Shown one piece after another: positions 18,946 to 27,709 of a stretch of DNA of 64,000 bases. The position numbers were made by a program, and so were the translations under genes. Within the stretch, counting starts at the first letter, position 1, and the number at the start of each line of letters is the position of its first letter. This DNA comes from Streptomyces litmocidini (GTDB lineage Bacteria > Actinomycetota > Actinomycetes > Streptomycetales > Streptomycetaceae), in NCBI RefSeq assembly GCF_014649755.1, contig NZ_BMTQ01000004.1:186001-250000 (forward strand), read 5' to 3'. Below the pieces are notes generated by a model. The model saw only the letters and a list, made by a program, of their open reading frames with translations, did no database searches and had not been told where the DNA came from.

Positions 18946-20813
18946 GTCTCCACCGTACGGGCGAACTGGGCGGCGTGCAGCCGGGCGTAGGCCCCTCCGG
19001 CGGCGAGGAGTTCCTCGTGGGTGCCCTGCTCGGCGATCGAGCCGCCCTCCATCACCAGGATGGTGTCGGCGTCCCGGATCGTGGAGAGCCGGTGGGCGAC
19101 GACGAAGCTGGTGCGGCCCGCGCGCAGGGAGGTCATGGCCTGCTGGACGAGGAGCTCGGTGCGGGTGTCGACGGAGCTGGTGGCCTCGTCGAGGACGAGG
19201 ACCACCGGATCGGCGAGGAAGGCGCGGGCGAGGGTGATCAACTGCTTCTCGCCGGCGCTGAGGCCGCCGCCGTCCTCGTCGAGGACGGTGTCGTACCCGG
19301 CGGGCAGGGTGCGGACGAAGCGGTCGGCACGGGCGGCCTCCGCGGCGGCGACGATCCGCTCGCGGGAGACCTCTCCGGGTGCTCCGTAGGCGATGTTGTC
19401 GGCGATGGTGCCGCCGAAGAGCCAGGTGTCCTGGAGGACCATGCCGGTGGCGGAGCGCAGCTCCTCCCGGGTCATGGCGGCGGTGTCGACGCCGTCGAGG
19501 GTGATCCGGCCGGCCGTCACCTCGTGGAAGCGCATGAGCAGGTTGACCAGGGTCGTCTTGCCGGCGCCGGTCGGGCCGACGATCGCGACCGTCTGCCCCG
19601 GATCCACCGAGAGCGACAGGTCCTCGATGAGCGGCTTGCCGTCCTCGTAGCGGAAGGAGACCTTCTCGAAGGAGACCCGGCCGCGGAGTTCGGCGGGCCT
19701 GCGGGGCGTGGTGGGATCCGGCGACTCCTCCTCGGCGTCGAGGAACTCGAAGACCCGCTCGGCGGAGGCCACGCCGGACTGGAGGAGGTTGGCCATGGCG
19801 GCGACCTGGTTGACGGGGCCGTTGAAGTCGTACGAGTACTGGACGAAGGCCTGCACGTCGCCGACGGAGAGGGTCCCGCTCGCCACCCGCAGCCCGCCGA
19901 CGACGGCGATGGCGACGTAGTTGAGGTTGCCGACGAGGGTCAGGGCGGGCTGGATGAAGCCGGAGACGAACTGGGCGCGGAAGCTCGCCCGGTAGAGCTC
20001 CTCGCCGAGCTCGTCGAAGCGGCGGACGGCCTCGGCGCGGCGGCCGAAGGCGACGACCTCGGTGTGGCCGGTGACCATCTCCTCGACGTGGCTGCCGAGC
20101 CTGCCGGTGACGGCCCACTGCTTCACGAACTGGGGCTGGGCCCGCTTGCCGACGAAGGCGGCGACGGCGACCGAGACGGGCACGGTGGCGAGGGCGACGA
20201 GGGCGAGCACCGGGGAGATCCAGAACATCATCACGAGGACGCCGGCCAGGGTGAGCAGGGCGCGCGTCATCTGGCTGAAGGCCTGCTGGAGGGTCTGGGT
20301 GATGTTGTCGATGTCGTTCGTGGTGCGGGAGAGGACCTCGCCGCGGGGCTGTCCGTCGAGGTGGGCGAGGGGCAGCCTGGCCAGTTTGTGCTGGGCCCGT
20401 TCGCGGAGCCGGTGCCCGGCCCGCTGGACGACGGTGGTGGCGATCCGCAGCTGGAGCCAGGTGAGGGCGGACGAGCCGGCGACGACGGCGACGGAGAGGG
20501 CGAGGATCCGGCCGACGGCCGCGAAGTCGACGCCGGCTCCCGTGGCTCCCGTGATCACGAGGTCGGTGGCGCGGCCGAGGAGGAGGGGACCGAGGACGGA
20601 GAGGGAGACGGCGGCGGCACCGGCGGCGAGGACGGCGAGCAGCCGGGCCCGGTCGGGGGCGAGGGTGCGCAGCAGGCGGAGGCCGGAGGACCGGAAGGAG
20701 AGGGAGCGTTCGAGGGAGGGGGCGGCGAGGCCGGGGCCGCGCTGGGGCGGGGGGCCGGTGCGGGCGGGGGCCTTCGCGGGGCTCGGGGCGCGGGTCGCGG
20801 TCGCCGTGCTCAT
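18942..20813 (-). CDS. ABC exporter half-transporter (paralogue of 4452-6377)
   Basis: A 623-residue exporter half with a basic Pro-rich N-terminus, a six-helix membrane domain and an ATPase: Walker A GPTGAGKTT, signature LSAGEKQLITLARAF, Walker B VVLVLDEATSS. It resembles the subunit at 4452-6377 throughout but lacks that protein's extra loop. Its ATG overlaps the stop of the upstream half (4 nt), so the pair is one heterodimeric exporter. The CutA fusion follows with a GTGA overlap, making a three-gene operon. Confidence 0.9.
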   Translation of the reverse strand: MSTATATRAPSPAKAPARTGPPPQRGPGLAAPSLERSLSFRSSGLRLLRTLAPDRARLLAVLAAGAAAVSLSVLGPLLLGRATDLVITGATGAGVDFAAVGRILALSVAVVAGSSALTWLQLRIATTVVQRAGHRLRERAQHKLARLPLAHLDGQPRGEVLSRTTNDIDNITQTLQQAFSQMTRALLTLAGVLVMMFWISPVLALVALATVPVSVAVAAFVGKRAQPQFVKQWAVTGRLGSHVEEMVTGHTEVVAFGRRAEAVRRFDELGEELYRASFRAQFVSGFIQPALTLVGNLNYVAIAVVGGLRVASGTLSVGDVQAFVQYSYDFNGPVNQVAAMANLLQSGVASAERVFEFLDAEEESPDPTTPRRPAELRGRVSFEKVSFRYEDGKPLIEDLSLSVDPGQTVAIVGPTGAGKTTLVNLLMRFHEVTAGRITLDGVDTAAMTREELRSATGMVLQDTWLFGGTIADNIAYGAPGEVSRERIVAAAEAARADRFVRTLPAGYDTVLDEDGGGLSAGEKQLITLARAFLADPVVLVLDEATSSVDTRTELLVQQAMTSLRAGRTSFVVAHRLSTIRDADTILVMEGGSIAEQGTHEELLAAGGAYARLHAAQFARTVET

Positions 20814-22543
20814 GCGGCTTCCTCCTCGGTGAGCTGGGAGAGGACGATCTCCCGGTAGGTGGGGTTGTCCCGCATGAGGGACGCGTGGGTGCCGGTGCCG
20901 ACGGTCCGGCCCCGGTCGAGGACGACGATCCGGTCGGCGTGCCGGATGGTGGAGACGCGCTGGGCGACGATGACGACGGTCGCGTCGGCGGTCTCCTCGC
21001 GCAGGGCGGTGCGGAGCCGGGCGTCGGTGCGGGGGTCGAGGGCGGAGAAGGAGTCGTCGAAGAGGTAGAGGCGGGGGCGGGCGACGAGCACGCGGGCGAT
21101 GGCGAGGCGCTGGCGCTGGCCGCCGGAGAGGTTGGCGCCGCCCTGGGAGACGGGGGCGTCGAGGCCGTCGTCGAGCCGTCTGACGAAGTCGGCGGCCTGG
21201 GCGACCTCCAGGGCGTGCCAGAGCTCCTCGTCGGTGGCGTCGGGCTTGCCGTACCGCAGGTTGGTGGCCACCGTGCCGGAGAACAGGTACGGCTTCTGCG
21301 GGACGAGCCCCACGGTCCTCGCCATCAGGGCGGAGTCGAACTTCCGCACGTCGACGCCGTCGACGAGCACCTCGCCGCCGGTGGCGTCGAAGAGCCGGGG
21401 CACCAGGCCGAGCAGCGTCGACTTGCCGCTGCCCGTCGAACCGATGATCGCGGTCGTCTCACCGGGCCGCGCCACCAGCGCCACGTCCTTCAGGACCGAC
21501 TCCTGCGCACCCGGATAGCGGAAGCCGACGCCGTCGAGGTCGAGGCGGCCGGGGCCGGTCGGGGTCCGGACGGGGTGGACGGGCGGGATGACGGAGGGGC
21601 GGGTGTCGAGGACCTCTCGGACGCGCTCGGCCCCGGCTTCGGCGCGGGGCATGTGCATGAGGAGGAAGAGGACCGTCATCACGGACATCGAGGTCTGGAG
21701 GAGGTAGCCGAGGAAGGCGACGAGGCCGCCCGGCTGGAGGGCGCCGGCCTCGATGCGGTGGGCACCGACGTACACCAGGGCGACGGTCGTCAGCTGCCAG
21801 ACGATCAGGACCGTGGGGAACATGAGGGCCTGGAGCCGGCCGGCCCGCAGGCCGACGGTGAGGAGTCCGTCGTTGGCGGCGGCGAAGCGCTCCCGCTCGT
21901 GCCGGTCCCGGACGAAGGCGCGGACGACCCGGACGCCGGTGATCTGCTCGCGCAGGACGCGGTTGGCCCGGTCGACGCGCTCCTGCATGCCGCGGAAGAG
22001 GGGCCGCATGCGCAGGACGACGGTGCCGACGGCGCCGGTCATCACGGGCACGAAGAGGAGCAGGACGAGCGCGAGCGGCACGTCCTGGCGCAGGGCCATG
22101 ACGAGTCCGCCGGCGCAGAGGAGCGGGGCGGCGACCAGCATGGTGAGGACGAGGACGGTGAACGTCTGGATCTGCTGGACGTCGTTGGTGGTCCGGGTGA
22201 TGAGGGAGGCGGCGCCGAAGCGGCCGCGCTCCCGGGCGGAGAAGTCCTGGACGCGGCGGAAGACCTCGGAGCGCAGGTCGCGGGCGACGCCCATGCCGAT
22301 CCTGGCGCCGGTGCAGGTGGCGGCGGCGGCCGCGGCGGCCTGGAGGAGGGTGACGGCGATCATGGCGGCGCCGCCGCGGAGGACGCGGTCGGTGTCGCCG
22401 CGCAGGACGCCGTGGTCGATGACGCCGGCGTTGAGGGTGGGCAGGGCGAGGGAGGCGAGGGTCTGGGCGAGCTGGAGGACGACGAGGAGGACGAGGAGGG
22501 GGCCGTACGGCCGGAGGCGGGGGGCGAGCAGTCGGAACAGCAT
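20810..22543 (-). CDS. ABC exporter half-transporter (paralogue of 2719-4452)
   Basis: A 577-residue exporter half: membrane domain first (LLVLLVVLQLAQTLASLALP onwards), then an ATPase with Walker A GSTGSGKST, signature LSGGQRQRLAIAR and YLFDDSFSALD. It heads a minus-strand operon with the second half and the CutA fusion. Bases 21183-21524 are 98 to 99 percent identical to 3738-4079 although the membrane domains differ much more. A SoxR-type box sits just upstream, which points to redox-stress or redox-drug induction. Confidence 0.9.
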   Translation of the reverse strand: MLFRLLAPRLRPYGPLLVLLVVLQLAQTLASLALPTLNAGVIDHGVLRGDTDRVLRGGAAMIAVTLLQAAAAAAATCTGARIGMGVARDLRSEVFRRVQDFSARERGRFGAASLITRTTNDVQQIQTFTVLVLTMLVAAPLLCAGGLVMALRQDVPLALVLLLFVPVMTGAVGTVVLRMRPLFRGMQERVDRANRVLREQITGVRVVRAFVRDRHERERFAAANDGLLTVGLRAGRLQALMFPTVLIVWQLTTVALVYVGAHRIEAGALQPGGLVAFLGYLLQTSMSVMTVLFLLMHMPRAEAGAERVREVLDTRPSVIPPVHPVRTPTGPGRLDLDGVGFRYPGAQESVLKDVALVARPGETTAIIGSTGSGKSTLLGLVPRLFDATGGEVLVDGVDVRKFDSALMARTVGLVPQKPYLFSGTVATNLRYGKPDATDEELWHALEVAQAADFVRRLDDGLDAPVSQGGANLSGGQRQRLAIARVLVARPRLYLFDDSFSALDPRTDARLRTALREETADATVVIVAQRVSTIRHADRIVVLDRGRTVGTGTHASLMRDNPTYREIVLSQLTEEEAA

Positions 22544-22558
22544 GCCGAGGATCGTGTT

Positions 22559-22578
22559 ACCTCAAGTTTGATTGAGGT
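22559..22578 (-). promoter_or_regulatory. SoxR/MerR-type operator
   Basis: ACCTCAAGTTTGATTGAGGT is a 20-bp dyad (7-bp arms, 6-bp centre) 15 nt before the ATG of the ABC operon. It closely matches the E. coli sox box CCTCAAGTTAACTTGAGG. A TTGACC at 22576-22581 on the minus strand forms a -35 overlapping the dyad edge, so the dyad fills a stretched spacer as MerR-family activators require. Confidence 0.75.
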
Positions 22579-22809
22579 CAAGCGCCGTGGGCGCCGGACC
22601 GCCGGGTGCCGTGGGCCCGCGCGGCCGGGTGCCGTGGGCCCGCGCGTGGACGGGTGCCGTACGTCCCGCCCCGCCGGACGCCGTGCGTCCCACGCGCGCC
22701 GGACGCCGTGCGCCCCGCCCCACCGGGTCCGCGCGTCCCGGCCCGCCGAGTACCGCCCCCGTCGAGCCGGCCGGGACCCGGCACCACCCCTCCGCCGTAC
22801 GGTGGGGGC

Positions 22810-23571
22810 ATGACCACTCCTCCCGCGCACATCGAGGTCGACGGAGCCCCGGCGGCCGATCCGCGGCTCCTCGCCGCCCTCATGGGCGGTTACGGCCACT
22901 TCACGGCGATGCAGGTGCGGGACGGACGCGTGAAGGGCCTCGACCTGCACCTCGACCGCCTCGACCGCTCGACACGCGAGCTCTTCGGCCGGGGCCTGGA
23001 GGGCGGGCGGGTGCGGGAGCTCGTCGCCGGGGCCCTCGTGAACGCCGGACGGCGGGACGCCTCGGCCCGGGTGTACGTGTACCCCGGCGTCCGCACCGTC
23101 GTGACCGTCGCCGACCCCGCCCCGGACGGCCCCGGCGCCCCGCAGCGCCTGACCGCCGTCGACTACTGGCGGCCCGCTCCGCACATCAAGCACCTGGGCG
23201 GCTTCGGCCAGCGCTTCCACGGCGACGCGGCCCGCCGGGCCGGCTACGACGAGGCCCTGCTGACCTCTCCGCACGGCGAGATCGCCGAGGGCGCCGTCAC
23301 CAACATCGCGTTCTGGGACGGCACTTCGGTGGTCTGGCCGTCCGCGCCCTGCCTCACCGGCATCACCATGACCCTCCTGGAGCGGCGCCTGGAGTCGGTC
23401 CGGCGACCGGTCACCCTGGCCGACCTCCCGGACTACCGGGCCGCGTTCGTGACCAACTCCCGGACGATCGCGCCCGTGACGGCGATCGACGGGCTGGCGT
23501 TCGCGGTGGACGAGGAGCTGATGGGGCGGGTGTTCGCGGCGTACGGCTCCGTGGAGGGGGACGGGCTGTGA
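22810..23571 (+). CDS. Class IV aminotransferase family protein
   Basis: A 253-residue PLP-dependent fold type IV protein, the family of branched-chain aminotransferase and aminodeoxychorismate lyase. HIKHLGGF carries the likely Schiff-base lysine, and GEIAEGAVTNIAFWDG is the conserved cofactor-binding strand. It is short for a branched-chain aminotransferase, so the substrate is open. It is divergent from the ABC operon, with about 230 bp of repetitive GC-rich DNA between them. There is only a GGTGGGGGC ribosome site. Confidence 0.8.
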   Translation: MTTPPAHIEVDGAPAADPRLLAALMGGYGHFTAMQVRDGRVKGLDLHLDRLDRSTRELFGRGLEGGRVRELVAGALVNAGRRDASARVYVYPGVRTVVTVADPAPDGPGAPQRLTAVDYWRPAPHIKHLGGFGQRFHGDAARRAGYDEALLTSPHGEIAEGAVTNIAFWDGTSVVWPSAPCLTGITMTLLERRLESVRRPVTLADLPDYRAAFVTNSRTIAPVTAIDGLAFAVDEELMGRVFAAYGSVEGDGL

Positions 23572-23818
23572 CGAACGGCGCCGGGGGCGCTCACCCGTTC
23601 GGCGCGGACCGCCGGCCGACGGCTCGCAAACCGTTCTGACCTGCGGAAACGTCCGGAATCCAGGCGACACGCCGCATCGGACGGAGCAATCCTGATGCCT
23701 CATCAGGAGGCAGGGTGCGCGACATGCCTCTTATCTCGGTCTCAGAAGGTCCGGCTCCGGGACGTCCCTCCCGGCAGGACCAGCCGGCATGACCGCTCGC
23801 GCGCCCCGGAGGATCCCC

Positions 23819-24394
23819 ATGCGCACCACTGCCCGCCTGCTCACCGGTACCGCGCTGGCGGTCGCCGCGATCGGGGCGTTCGCCGCCCCCGCCGCGTACG
23901 CGAACGACGACAGCTGGAGCTCGAACGGCGAGAGCTGGAGCTCCGGCGACGAGAACTGGAACTCGGGCGGCGGCGGCCACGAGTCGCTGGAGCTCTCCCC
24001 GTCGTCCGCCTCCCCGGGCGAGACCGTCACCGTGAACACCCTCGCCTGCGGCAAGCACGGGCACGGCGTGGGCGACGCGAACTCGCTCGGCGCGGGCGAG
24101 TTCCAGCTGAAGCCGAGCACGCACAAGGAGGTCGTGGTCGGACAGTTCACGGTGCCGGAGCACGTCAAGGCCGGCTCCTACGGGATCAGCGTGGCCTGCG
24201 ACAACGGCAAGACCGCCAAGGGCGACCTGTGGGTCAAGCACCGGGGTCCGAGCGGCCACGTCCAGACCGGTGTCGGGGGCAGCGTCGGCCCCGACACCGC
24301 CCAGGTCACGGCGGGCGCGGCGGTGCTGGCCGCGGCTGCCGTCGGCGGTGTCTGGCTCCTGCGGCGCCGGGCGAGCGGCGCGCAGGGCCACTGA
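23819..24394 (+). CDS. Secreted, C-terminally anchored protein with Trp-Ser repeats
   Basis: A 191-residue protein with a signal peptide (RLLTGTALAVAAIGAFAAPAAYA). It is followed by three short acidic repeats of the form (D/E)xWxS (DDSWSS, GESWSS, DENWNS), an Ig-like part (LELSPSSASPGETVTV; two cysteines), and a C-terminal membrane helix with RRR tail. This layout suits a wall- or membrane-displayed protein. There is no LPXTG motif. GGAGG is 6 nt before the ATG at 23819. It lies 91 nt before the sortase gene and may be its partner. Confidence 0.72.
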   Translation: MRTTARLLTGTALAVAAIGAFAAPAAYANDDSWSSNGESWSSGDENWNSGGGGHESLELSPSSASPGETVTVNTLACGKHGHGVGDANSLGAGEFQLKPSTHKEVVVGQFTVPEHVKAGSYGISVACDNGKTAKGDLWVKHRGPSGHVQTGVGGSVGPDTAQVTAGAAVLAAAAVGGVWLLRRRASGAQGH

Positions 24395-24485
24395 GACCAC
24401 CGCCTGTCCTGCCCCCGCCGCGCGCCCGCGCAAGGCCCGGCGGGGGCAGGGCCACACCCCACGAAGCGCGATCGAGGAAACCCAG

Positions 24486-25103
24486 GTGAGCAACAGGAGC
24501 AAGGGCTGGGGCATAGCCGCGGCCGCCTGCGTCGGGATCTGGCTCGTCCACAACGGCTCGGAGAACGTCACCCCGCCCGTGCCGTCGGCCGCGCAGGCCT
24601 TCGCCGCCGGGCCGAGCGTGCACACCGACGCCGCCGCCGACCCGCTGCCGCCCTCGGTGCCGGTCCGGCTCCGGATCCCCGAGACCGACGTGGACGCCCC
24701 GGTGACGCGGCTCGGCCTCACGGCGGACGGCGCGCTCGACGTGCCGCCGGCCGCGGACCGGAACCTGGCCGGCTGGTACGAGGACGGCACCACGCCCGGC
24801 GCCAAGGGCACCGCGATCATCGCGGGCCACGTCGACAACGCCGACGGGCCCGCCGTCTTCTACACCCTGGGCGCGCTCAAGAAGGGCCACCGGATCGAGG
24901 TGGTCCGGCAGGACGGGCGGACCGCCGTCTTCACGGTCGACGCGATCGAGGTGTACGCCAACAAGCACTTCCCGGACCGCAAGGTGTACGACGAGGCCGA
25001 CCGGGCCGAGATCCGGGTGATCACCTGCGGCGGCGGCTTCTCGAAGAAGAGCGGTTACCAGGGGAACGTGGTCGCCTTCGGCCACCTCATCGGGGTGAAG
25101 TGA
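24486..25103 (+). CDS. Class F-type sortase
   Basis: A 205-residue membrane-anchored transpeptidase-fold protein with a short N-terminal helix (GIAAAACVGIWLV). Catalytic His is in TAIIAGHVDN, Cys in IRVITCGGGF, and the Arg or basic partner lies downstream. Residues VPVRLRIPETDVDAPV begin the sortase barrel. GAGGAAA precedes the GTG. Class F sortases are typical of actinobacteria and their substrates are little known; the preceding secreted protein is the obvious candidate. Confidence 0.85.
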   Translation: MSNRSKGWGIAAAACVGIWLVHNGSENVTPPVPSAAQAFAAGPSVHTDAAADPLPPSVPVRLRIPETDVDAPVTRLGLTADGALDVPPAADRNLAGWYEDGTTPGAKGTAIIAGHVDNADGPAVFYTLGALKKGHRIEVVRQDGRTAVFTVDAIEVYANKHFPDRKVYDEADRAEIRVITCGGGFSKKSGYQGNVVAFGHLIGVK

Positions 25104-25163
25104 CCCCGCGCCCGGCCCCGGCACGGGCTCCGGCTTCGCCCCCGCCCCCGGCCCCGGCCCCGG

Positions 25164-25949
25164 TCAGCTCCACTGGTCGAAGGCCAGCTTCGCGACCAGC
25201 GAGAGCACCACGACGAGCAGCACCCCGCGGACGAACTCGGCGCCCTTGCTCAGCGCCATCCGGGCGCCGAGCATCCCGCCGACGAGGTTGAAGACGGCCA
25301 TGACGGCCGCGAGCCGCCAGTACACGGTGCCCTGGTGGGCGAACATGGCGAGCGCGCCCGCGTTGGTGCAGACGTTGACGATCTTCGCGGTGGCGGAGGC
25401 GGTCACCAGGTCCAGGTGGAGCACGGCGGTCAGCGCGAGGACCAGGAAGGTGCCGGTGCCCGGCCCGAACAGGCCGTCGTAGAACCCGATCCCGCCGCCG
25501 ACGACCACGATCGCGGTCACGATCCGCGCCCGGGTCAGCGGCGCCCGCTCCCCCTCCTCGGCCTTCGCGCCGAAGGAGGGCCGCAGCATCACGAAGGCCG
25601 CGACGCCGAGCAGCACCACCATGATCACGGGGCGCAGGACCTCGCTGCTGATCCCGGCCGCGAAGAAGGCGCCGGCCATGGAGCCCGCGAGGGCCGCGAG
25701 CCCGATCCGCACCGCCGTCCACACCTGCACGGGCGCCTTGCGGAGATAGGTGACGGCGGCCCCCGTGGTGCCCACGATCGAGACGGCCTTGTTGGTGCCG
25801 AGGACGTGCGCGGCGGGAACGTGCGGAAGGCCGAGCAGCAGGGCGGGCAGCTGGAGCAGTCCGCCACCGCCCACCACGGCGTCGATCCAGCCCGCCACGA
25901 GCGCGGCGAGACAGAGCAGGACAAGGGTGGTGAGCGAGATGTCGGGCAT
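25164..25949 (-). CDS. TauE/SafE-family membrane permease
   Basis: A 261-residue protein with about eight hydrophobic segments and the duplicated family motif: AGWIDAVVGGGGLLQLPALL at the N-terminus and GFYDGLFGPGTGTFLVLAL in the middle. The family exports sulfite, sulfoacetate or related anions. No sulfur gene is adjacent, so the substrate is unknown. It converges with the sortase gene and diverges from the nitrite reductase operon. Confidence 0.85.
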   Translation of the reverse strand: MPDISLTTLVLLCLAALVAGWIDAVVGGGGLLQLPALLLGLPHVPAAHVLGTNKAVSIVGTTGAAVTYLRKAPVQVWTAVRIGLAALAGSMAGAFFAAGISSEVLRPVIMVVLLGVAAFVMLRPSFGAKAEEGERAPLTRARIVTAIVVVGGGIGFYDGLFGPGTGTFLVLALTAVLHLDLVTASATAKIVNVCTNAGALAMFAHQGTVYWRLAAVMAVFNLVGGMLGARMALSKGAEFVRGVLLVVVLSLVAKLAFDQWS

Positions 25950-26080
25950 GGACGTGAGCCTAGGGAGGCGGTCGTTGCCCCGTCCATCGATCGCCTGATC
26001 GTTGAGCTGGTTCAGAGCTTGCGGTGCCCGCGCCGCCCGGCCGGGCCTCACAGCGGGCCCCGCCCCGGACGGAGATCAGC

Positions 26081-26118
26081 GTTCCGTACGGGAAACAGTC
26101 GGGATCCCGACGGGTAAC
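26081..26118 (+). promoter_or_regulatory. GlnR-type operator of the nitrite reductase operon
   Basis: Four pentamers repeat every 11 bp: GTTCC (26081), GAAAC (26092), GATCC (26103) and GTAAC (26114). This matches the known GlnR layout of GTnAC and GAAAC sites separated by 6 bp. It ends 22 bp before the ATG of the first gene. Streptomyces nir genes are known GlnR targets. Confidence 0.75.
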
Positions 26119-26140
26119 ACCGGCCCCGCACCCTTTCGTC

Positions 26141-27709
26141 ATGAGTACACGGATCGTGGTGGTCGGGGGCGGGACGGCGGGCGCCCGGCTCGCCCAGCGC
26201 CTGCCCGTCACCCTCCTCGGCGAAGAGCCGCACGCCCCCTACAACAGGGTGCTGCTCGCCGACGTCCTCGCCGGACGGTACGCCCCCGAGGTGATCGCCC
26301 TGCCCGGGACCCGCGAGCCGGTACGGCTCGGGGTGCGGGCGGTGCGGATCGACCGGGCCGCGCGGACCGTCGCCTGCGCGGACGGCTCGCTCGTCGCGTA
26401 CGACCGGCTGGTCCTGGCCACCGGCTCCAACCCGGTGCTTCCGCCGCTGCGCGGGCTGCGCGGGGCGGCGCTCCCTTCCGGGGTCCACCCCTTCCGCACC
26501 CTCGACGACTGCCTGGAGCTGCGCGCCCTGGTACGGCCCGGAGTGCGGGCCGTGGTCATCGGCGGCGGACTCCTCGGGGTCTCCGCCGCGCGGGCCCTCG
26601 CCTCGCTGGGGGCCGACGTGGTCCTCACGCAGCAGGGCGAGCGCCTCATGGAGCGGCAGCTCGACGAGCAGGCCTCGGCGCTGCTCCGGGAGCACGTCGA
26701 GGCCCTCGGCGTCGAGGTCCACACCGAGTGCCGGGTCAGCGGCCTGCGGCAGCGGGACGGAGCGGTCACGGCGGTCGAACTCGCCGACGGCTTCGTCCTC
26801 GACGCGCAGGTCGTGGTCCTGGCGTGCGGGGTGCGGCCCCGGGTGGCCCTCGCCCGGGAGGCGGGCCTGGAGGTCGCGACGGGCATCGTCGTCGACGACG
26901 CCCTCCGCACCTCGGACCCGTACATCCACGCGATCGGGGACTGCGCGGAGCACGCGGGACGCGTGTACGGCCTGGCGGGCCCGGCCCTGGACCAGGCGGA
27001 CGCGCTGACGGAACTGCTGCTGGCGGAGACGACCGCCGCCGGCGCCCCCGCCCACCCGCCGTGCGGGCAGTCGTCCCGCGGGGCGGGACGGACGGGCACA
27101 CGGGACGGCGCCCCCGCCGGCGCCTCCGGCCCCGGTGCCGACCCGCACCACGAGGACGGCGCCGTCGGGCCGGGCGTCCAGGCGCGGGAGTCCGGACCCG
27201 GCAAGGGGCGCCGTTCCGCTGCGCCCGCCCTCCCCCGGGCCCTCGGCTCCGCCGGCGCGGGGGGGACCCCCCTCGCCCCGGCGGAACGGCCGTCCACGAC
27301 GGGGGCACGGGCGGGCACCGCCCCGGCGGGTGCGCCCACCACGGGGGTGGGCGCACCCGCCGGGGCGGCAGGCGGGCCCGCGACGGCGGACGCGGCCCGC
27401 ACGGCCCCCGCTCCCTACACCGGCACCCGCGCCCTCACCCGTCTCACCCTCGGCGGCCCGAAGCCCTTCGACCTCGCCGCCTTCGGCGAGGTCACCGCCC
27501 GCCCCGGTGACGACGTCGTCCAGCTCACCGACGCCACGCGCAGCGCGTACCGGAAGGTCGTCGTCCGCGGGGACCGGCTCGTCGGGGGCGTCCTCCTCGG
27601 CGACCTGGCCGCGGTCGGCGCGCTCGCAAGGGCCTGGGAGGGCGACGAAGCCCTGCCCGACGAGGCCCCCCTGCTCCACCTGCTCACCCACGACGGAGGC
27701 TCCTCATGA
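26141..27709 (+). CDS. FAD/NAD(P)-dependent oxidoreductase of the nitrite reductase operon
   Basis: A 522-residue flavoprotein related to the N-terminal half of NirB. FAD motif IVVVGGGTAGARLAQRL at the start, NAD(P) motif AVVIGGGLLGVSAARAL near residue 145, and a second FAD motif (YIHAIGDCAEHAG). Then comes a linker of about 115 residues rich in Gly, Ala and Pro, and a C-terminal part with RSAYRKVVVRGDRLVGGVLLGD, as in NirB. It probably passes electrons to NirB. It has no ribosome site before the ATG. The nirB ATG overlaps its stop (ATGA). The linker holds a perfect inverted repeat. Confidence 0.8.
   Translation: MSTRIVVVGGGTAGARLAQRLPVTLLGEEPHAPYNRVLLADVLAGRYAPEVIALPGTREPVRLGVRAVRIDRAARTVACADGSLVAYDRLVLATGSNPVLPPLRGLRGAALPSGVHPFRTLDDCLELRALVRPGVRAVVIGGGLLGVSAARALASLGADVVLTQQGERLMERQLDEQASALLREHVEALGVEVHTECRVSGLRQRDGAVTAVELADGFVLDAQVVVLACGVRPRVALAREAGLEVATGIVVDDALRTSDPYIHAIGDCAEHAGRVYGLAGPALDQADALTELLLAETTAAGAPAHPPCGQSSRGAGRTGTRDGAPAGASGPGADPHHEDGAVGPGVQARESGPGKGRRSAAPALPRALGSAGAGGTPLAPAERPSTTGARAGTAPAGAPTTGVGAPAGAAGGPATADAARTAPAPYTGTRALTRLTLGGPKPFDLAAFGEVTARPGDDVVQLTDATRSAYRKVVVRGDRLVGGVLLGDLAAVGALARAWEGDEALPDEAPLLHLLTHDGGSS
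27318..27368. repeat. Perfect 23-bp inverted repeat inside a coding sequence
   Basis: The left arm 27318-27340 and right arm 27346-27368 are exact reverse complements around ACGGG. The repeat is in frame within the low-complexity linker of the flavoprotein gene. The RNA would form a very stable GC-rich hairpin without a T-run. Confidence 0.95.

Noticed and set aside
22572..22809. Small plus-strand gene before the aminotransferase
   Set aside because: The frames here contain only repeated Gly/Arg/Pro patterns from imperfect GC repeats; the family start is at 22810.
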